A stretch of 16,585 nucleotides of DNA, from positions 289-16,873 of the forward strand of contig DCTS01000053.1 of assembly GCA_002329645.1 (NCBI GenBank), in the 5' to 3' direction. The notes below the pieces were generated by a model that saw nothing but the letters and a program-made list of their open reading frames with translations, had not been told where the DNA came from and ran no database searches. The first letter of the stretch is position 1; every line of letters begins with the position of its first letter. The translations under genes were made by a program, and so were the position numbers. Shown one piece after another: positions 13,435 to 16,585 of this stretch. This DNA comes from Lachnoclostridium sp. UBA1434. GTDB lineage: Bacteria; Bacillota; Clostridia; Lachnospirales; Lachnospiraceae.

Positions 13435-15462
13435 TTAGTATTTACCGAAATCCATACTATCCGACAAGCCTTTATCATGTTCCGCACCCGACGGCCTGTC
13501 ACCTGCCGCAGCCTTAACTGTATGCCGTTCTTCACCGGCTTCTGATTTACCCGGTTTGCTTCTGTCATTAAGCTTATCCAGAAGCTTCAGCACATCCGGA
13601 CTTATATCGTCCATATTTCTGTATGATGAGCCTCTATATACCTTCCTTAAGGAGAACTTGCTCACCTCGTTTTTCAGAAGCTCGGCCTGACTTGCAAGCT
13701 CCTCGCTTGCGGCAGCGCTTTCCTCGGATGTTGCCGAATTAGTCTGTACGACCTGCGATACCTGCATAATGCCCTGATTGATTTGTTCAATACCAATTGC
13801 CTGTTCATTGGAAGCCCTGGCAATATCATTAACCAGATCGGCCACCTTGCTTACGTCATCTACAATTTTGTTCAGTGCGACTGCTGTAGCATCTGCAATC
13901 TTTGTACCTCCCTCGGACTTTTTAATTGAATTCTCAATTAAATCCGTTGTCTCCTTAGCAGCATTGGCAGAACGTGCCGCCAGGTTCCTCACCTCGTCGG
14001 CAACAACCGCAAAGCCCTTGCCGTGCTGCCCTGCCCTGGCTGCTTCCACCGCGGCATTAAGGGCAAGTATATTGGTCTGGAATGCTATATCGTCAATAAC
14101 CTTTATAATCTTTGAAATATTGGAGGATGATGCACTAATCTCCTTCATTGCATTAAGCATATCCTGCATCTGCATGTTGCCCTTAGTTGCATTATCCTTG
14201 GCTTCTACTGACAGCCTGTTGGCCTGGTCGGCTTTATCGGCATTCAGCCTGGTCTGGGATGAAATTTCTTCAAGGGAAGCCGTAAGCTCCTCAATAGAGC
14301 TGGCCTGCTCCGTTGCGCCCTGGGAAAGAGCCATGCTGGAATCGGATACCTGTCTTGCACCTGAGGATACCTGCTCGGATGCATCATTGATGCGGGAGAT
14401 GGTTTCATTCAGGTTCTCCGCCATAGTATTGAACGCCTGTGCAAGGGTACCCAGCTCGTCATTGGAGCGTATATCTACATAAGCGTCAAGATTACCGCCT
14501 GCAATTTCATTTGCACCATTTACAAGCTTTTTAAGGGATTTTGCAATACGCCTCGTCATCAGATAGGCGGCTAAAGCTGAAATTCCCAAAAAGACCGCAA
14601 TCAATATAATACTTATATTTCTCAGAGAATTAACCCCGCTCTTAACCTCGGCATCGGACACTGTTACTGCCACAAACCAGGATGTACCCTCAACGGGAGA
14701 ATAACCGATATGCTTTCTTTCATTCTTATATACATATGAACCATATCCGATATTACCGTCTATCATCTTCCTTTGTATTGCAGCCATTTCTTCCAGACTT
14801 GAATCCTTTTGGGCCTGCTCAAAAATATTATATTCGGTTAGGACAAGCTCACGATTGGAATTGGCTATTGCCGTTCCTTCGGAATTAATCATATATGCCT
14901 GTCCGGTCTCGCCGAATACTATCTGATCCGTAATATCACTAAGGCCGTTGCCGTCTCTGAAAGCTACAAGCACACCTACTATCTCACCGTCAAACCGTAA
15001 CGGTGTTGCAACCGGAATCAGTACGGAACCGTCGACTTGACTTATAATAGGATCCGACACCGTAGATATGCCCCTAATTGCGTCCTGAAAATATTTCCTG
15101 TCCCTAATATCCGAACGGGCTCCGTTAGAGCTTGTGAGATTACCGTTCAGATCTGCAATGCCCATCCTTACATGACCTGACCTTTCAGCCTCGTCGGTCA
15201 GCTCAGCCAGCTTGTCTTCAACATTAATGTCGGGGTCACGGATTGAATCGTTAGTGGCAAAGCCCTCAAGTATGCCAATATGCATATCCACTGCCTTTTT
15301 AACTACATTTGCACCCTGGACTGCCAGCTCCTCCAGGGAACTGTTGACCTCATTCATAACAGCTCTTGAAGCAAATATATAAGACAGGCCGCCTAAACAG
15401 ACGAATAATGGAAGCAATGCCAGTGTAGCCAAAATAATTATTTTCCTGGATAAACTATTCAT
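13435..15462 (-). CDS. Methyl-accepting chemotaxis protein with dCache sensor
   Basis: This 675-residue receptor has a first membrane segment (about 8-31), an extracellular double-Cache sensor (about 35-280), a second membrane segment (about 282-303), a HAMP domain (about 304-357) and a cytoplasmic signalling domain (about 365-605). The hairpin tip that contacts CheA and CheW, from IDDIAFQTNILALNAAVEAA (456-475) to FAVVADEVRNLA, is fully conserved. Candidate methylation sites are EQASSIEELTAS (385-396) and ATSEESAAASEEL (577-589). The sensor has RKYF (122-125) where amino-acid-binding dCache domains have R-x-W-Y, so an amine or amino acid ligand is possible but not assured. A charged 70-residue tail follows the signalling domain and no NWETF-type tether is seen. 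AAAGGAG lies 8 bases before the ATG at 15462. It is co-directional with cheW upstream and cheR downstream. Confidence 0.94.
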   Translation of the reverse strand: MNSLSRKIIILATLALLPLFVCLGGLSYIFASRAVMNEVNSSLEELAVQGANVVKKAVDMHIGILEGFATNDSIRDPDINVEDKLAELTDEAERSGHVRMGIADLNGNLTSSNGARSDIRDRKYFQDAIRGISTVSDPIISQVDGSVLIPVATPLRFDGEIVGVLVAFRDGNGLSDITDQIVFGETGQAYMINSEGTAIANSNRELVLTEYNIFEQAQKDSSLEEMAAIQRKMIDGNIGYGSYVYKNERKHIGYSPVEGTSWFVAVTVSDAEVKSGVNSLRNISIILIAVFLGISALAAYLMTRRIAKSLKKLVNGANEIAGGNLDAYVDIRSNDELGTLAQAFNTMAENLNETISRINDASEQVSSGARQVSDSSMALSQGATEQASSIEELTASLEEISSQTRLNADKADQANRLSVEAKDNATKGNMQMQDMLNAMKEISASSSNISKIIKVIDDIAFQTNILALNAAVEAARAGQHGKGFAVVADEVRNLAARSANAAKETTDLIENSIKKSEGGTKIADATAVALNKIVDDVSKVADLVNDIARASNEQAIGIEQINQGIMQVSQVVQTNSATSEESAAASEELASQAELLKNEVSKFSLRKVYRGSSYRNMDDISPDVLKLLDKLNDRSKPGKSEAGEERHTVKAAAGDRPSGAEHDKGLSDSMDFGKY

Positions 15463-15536
15463 TTCATTTACTCCTTTCGAAATCCATGATATATCTTCAA
15501 ATGTATAGCTTTAAATGTGTGGCTCCAAATCTATGC

Positions 15537-16034
15537 TTAACTGTTAATGCCGGCAATATCTTCAATATCATTTTCAGTAAGAAGCGTGTTGCAATCCAGA
15601 ATCAGTTTTACTTCCTTGCCTGTCTTTCCTATCCCTTTAATAAATCTGCTGCTTCCCTTGCTTACCTCCGGAGGCATGACAACATCTGAATCCGGGATTG
15701 TTATTACCTCAGCCACACTGTCAACAATCAGCCCTATTGATATCTCTTCTACATCAATAACTATTACACAGGTCCTTTCGGCGTATTCCAGGAACGGTTT
15801 CTTAAATCTTAAGCGTACGTCCATGACAGGAATAATCTTGCCTCTCAGATTTATAATACCCTTTATGTATTCTGGGACTTCAGGAACCTCAGTTATGGGC
15901 TGAATACCGATTATCTCCGTTACATACCTAATCTCGATAGCATAGGTCTCATTGCCTATATTAAAGGTCAGGTATTTACTCTTTTGTGTATCCTCCTCCT
16001 GCTCATTAAGCTCCTGAGCAATAATTTCGGCCAT
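15537..16034 (-). CDS. cheW: Chemotaxis coupling protein CheW
   Basis: CheW bridges chemoreceptors and the CheA kinase in the array. The ATG at 16034 is preferred to a TTG at 16058 because AAGGGG lies 7 bases before it, giving 165 residues, typical for CheW. A short polar N-terminal tail (1-19) precedes the single CheW domain (about 20-158). It begins KYLTFNIGNETYAIEI and has the receptor- and kinase-contacting block VPEVPEYIKGIINLRGKIIPVMD (50-72, with the conserved Arg of NLRG), then IGLIVDSVAEV and the FIKGIGK region. The gene is 41 bases after cheA and 74 bases before the receptor gene, all on one strand. Confidence 0.95.
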   Translation of the reverse strand: MAEIIAQELNEQEEDTQKSKYLTFNIGNETYAIEIRYVTEIIGIQPITEVPEVPEYIKGIINLRGKIIPVMDVRLRFKKPFLEYAERTCVIVIDVEEISIGLIVDSVAEVITIPDSDVVMPPEVSKGSSRFIKGIGKTGKEVKLILDCNTLLTENDIEDIAGINS

Positions 16035-16075
16035 TCTTTTTACCCCTTTCTTATTCAAATCATTGTTATAAGCGT

Positions 16076-16585
16076 TTATCTTGAAGCAGAAACCATACTT
16101 ATAAGACTGCCGATATCAAGTATCAGGCTAATACTGCCGTCACCCAATAAAGTGCAGCCGGATAAACCCTTTATCTTTTTCAGCTTCTTTATGTAACCCG
16201 GAAGGGATTTTACGACCACCTGATACTGACCCTTAAGCTCGTCCACAAACAGGCATGCCGTTTTGCCGTCCTGCTCCGCCATAATCAATATACCGTCGCA
16301 TAAGTCCTTTATCTTGGTATCTACATTGAATACCTCATGCAGACGGAGTATGGGATTACACTGCCCTCTTACCATTATCATCTCATTGCCGTCGGGATCA
16401 CGTATTATATCGCCCTCCCCGGGGCGGAAGGATTCACGTATGGATACTGTGGGAATTGTAAATTGGGAATTACCTACCGCAACATTCATTCCGTCTATTA
16501 TTGCAAGTGTCAACGGAATCTGCATTGTTACGGTCATTCCTCTTCCCTCGGTGCTGCTTATGCTTACAGTACCGTCTATCGCTTC
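16076..16585 (-). CDS. cheA: Chemotaxis histidine kinase CheA, C-terminal part (5' end outside window)
   Basis: Only the last 169 residues are present; the gene runs off the end of the window. Reading in frame from the edge gives VSISSTEGRG then MTVTMQIPLTLAII, the end of the HATPase domain (G2 box region) joined to the start of the P5 regulatory domain, as in CheA. P5 continues with the IPTVSIRESFRP block, IMVRGQCNPILRLHEVF and DELKGQYQVVVKSLPGY, ending with SISLILDIGSL. This domain is CheW-like and pairs with CheW and receptors in the array. A Met inside this stretch (16537) is not a start. Kinase, dimerisation and phosphotransfer domains and the operon promoter lie beyond the window. Confidence 0.94.
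   Translation of the reverse strand, partial: EAIDGTVSISSTEGRGMTVTMQIPLTLAIIDGMNVAVGNSQFTIPTVSIRESFRPGEGDIIRDPDGNEMIMVRGQCNPILRLHEVFNVDTKIKDLCDGILIMAEQDGKTACLFVDELKGQYQVVVKSLPGYIKKLKKIKGLSGCTLLGDGSISLILDIGSLISMVSASR

Noticed and set aside
13778..14482. A 234-codon plus-strand open frame opposite the receptor gene.
   Set aside because: It is antisense to the highly conserved signalling domain, whose codon bias leaves the opposite frame open; no ribosome binding site or family resemblance is seen.
1..16585. CRISPR array, tRNA or rRNA genes, insertion sequences, prophage genes.
   Set aside because: No regularly spaced long repeats, cloverleaf or rRNA-like sequence, transposase, integrase or phage protein was recognised on either strand.

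Overview
The window looks like chromosomal DNA from an anaerobic low-to-mid GC Gram-positive bacterium of the class Clostridia, plausibly a plant-fibre-degrading Lachnospiraceae-type organism. This is inferred from gene content and style: strong AGGAG-type ribosome binding sites, Gram-positive lipoproteins, a CotH-type kinase, a lysine 2,3-aminomutase-family enzyme, a CBM9/CE15 lignocellulose esterase and a clostridial-style che operon. No ribosomal or tRNA gene is present to confirm it.

Layout. (1) 1-2771, plus strand: a clear promoter, then ddl (D-Ala-D-Ala ligase) and murF, two consecutive steps of peptidoglycan precursor synthesis. MurF carries a Ser/Cys-rich 15-residue tandem repeat inserted in its central domain. 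(2) 2772-3916: a single-gene unit for a secreted protein with four Ig-like (BIG2) repeats. Its 5' leader folds over the ribosome binding site, and the two ends of the unit are near-perfect inverted copies of each other. (3) 3917-6277, minus strand: a large lipoprotein with a lamin-tail domain, a chitobiase/FN3-like domain and a CotH kinase domain. (4) 6278-6607: an AT-rich divergent regulatory region with palindromes and direct repeats. (5) 6608-8754, plus strand: a translationally coupled pair, a Ddl-like ATP-grasp ligase and a KamA-family radical SAM aminomutase that keeps the lysine-contacting Asp residues but lacks the zinc site. (6) 8755-11254: regulatory DNA, then a lipoprotein with CBM9, a helical linker and a CE15 glucuronoyl esterase domain, closed by a terminator. 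(7) 11398-16585, minus strand: a chemotaxis operon in the order cheA (5' end outside the window), cheW, a dCache chemoreceptor, cheR, cheB, with a textbook terminator after cheB.

How the genes fit together. Ddl and MurF supply and attach the D-Ala-D-Ala terminus of the cell wall precursor. The ATP-grasp/KamA pair most simply suggests that a beta-amino acid (beta-lysine by residue conservation) is made and then ligated to something; the acceptor is unknown. This pair is the best candidate for an undescribed pathway. The CE15 lipoprotein would act outside the cell on lignin-glucuronoxylan ester links. The che operon encodes a complete array and adaptation core (receptor, kinase, coupling protein, methyltransferase, methylesterase); no cheY is present here. 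The most unusual non-coding signal is the complementary 5'/3' ends of the BIG2 unit.
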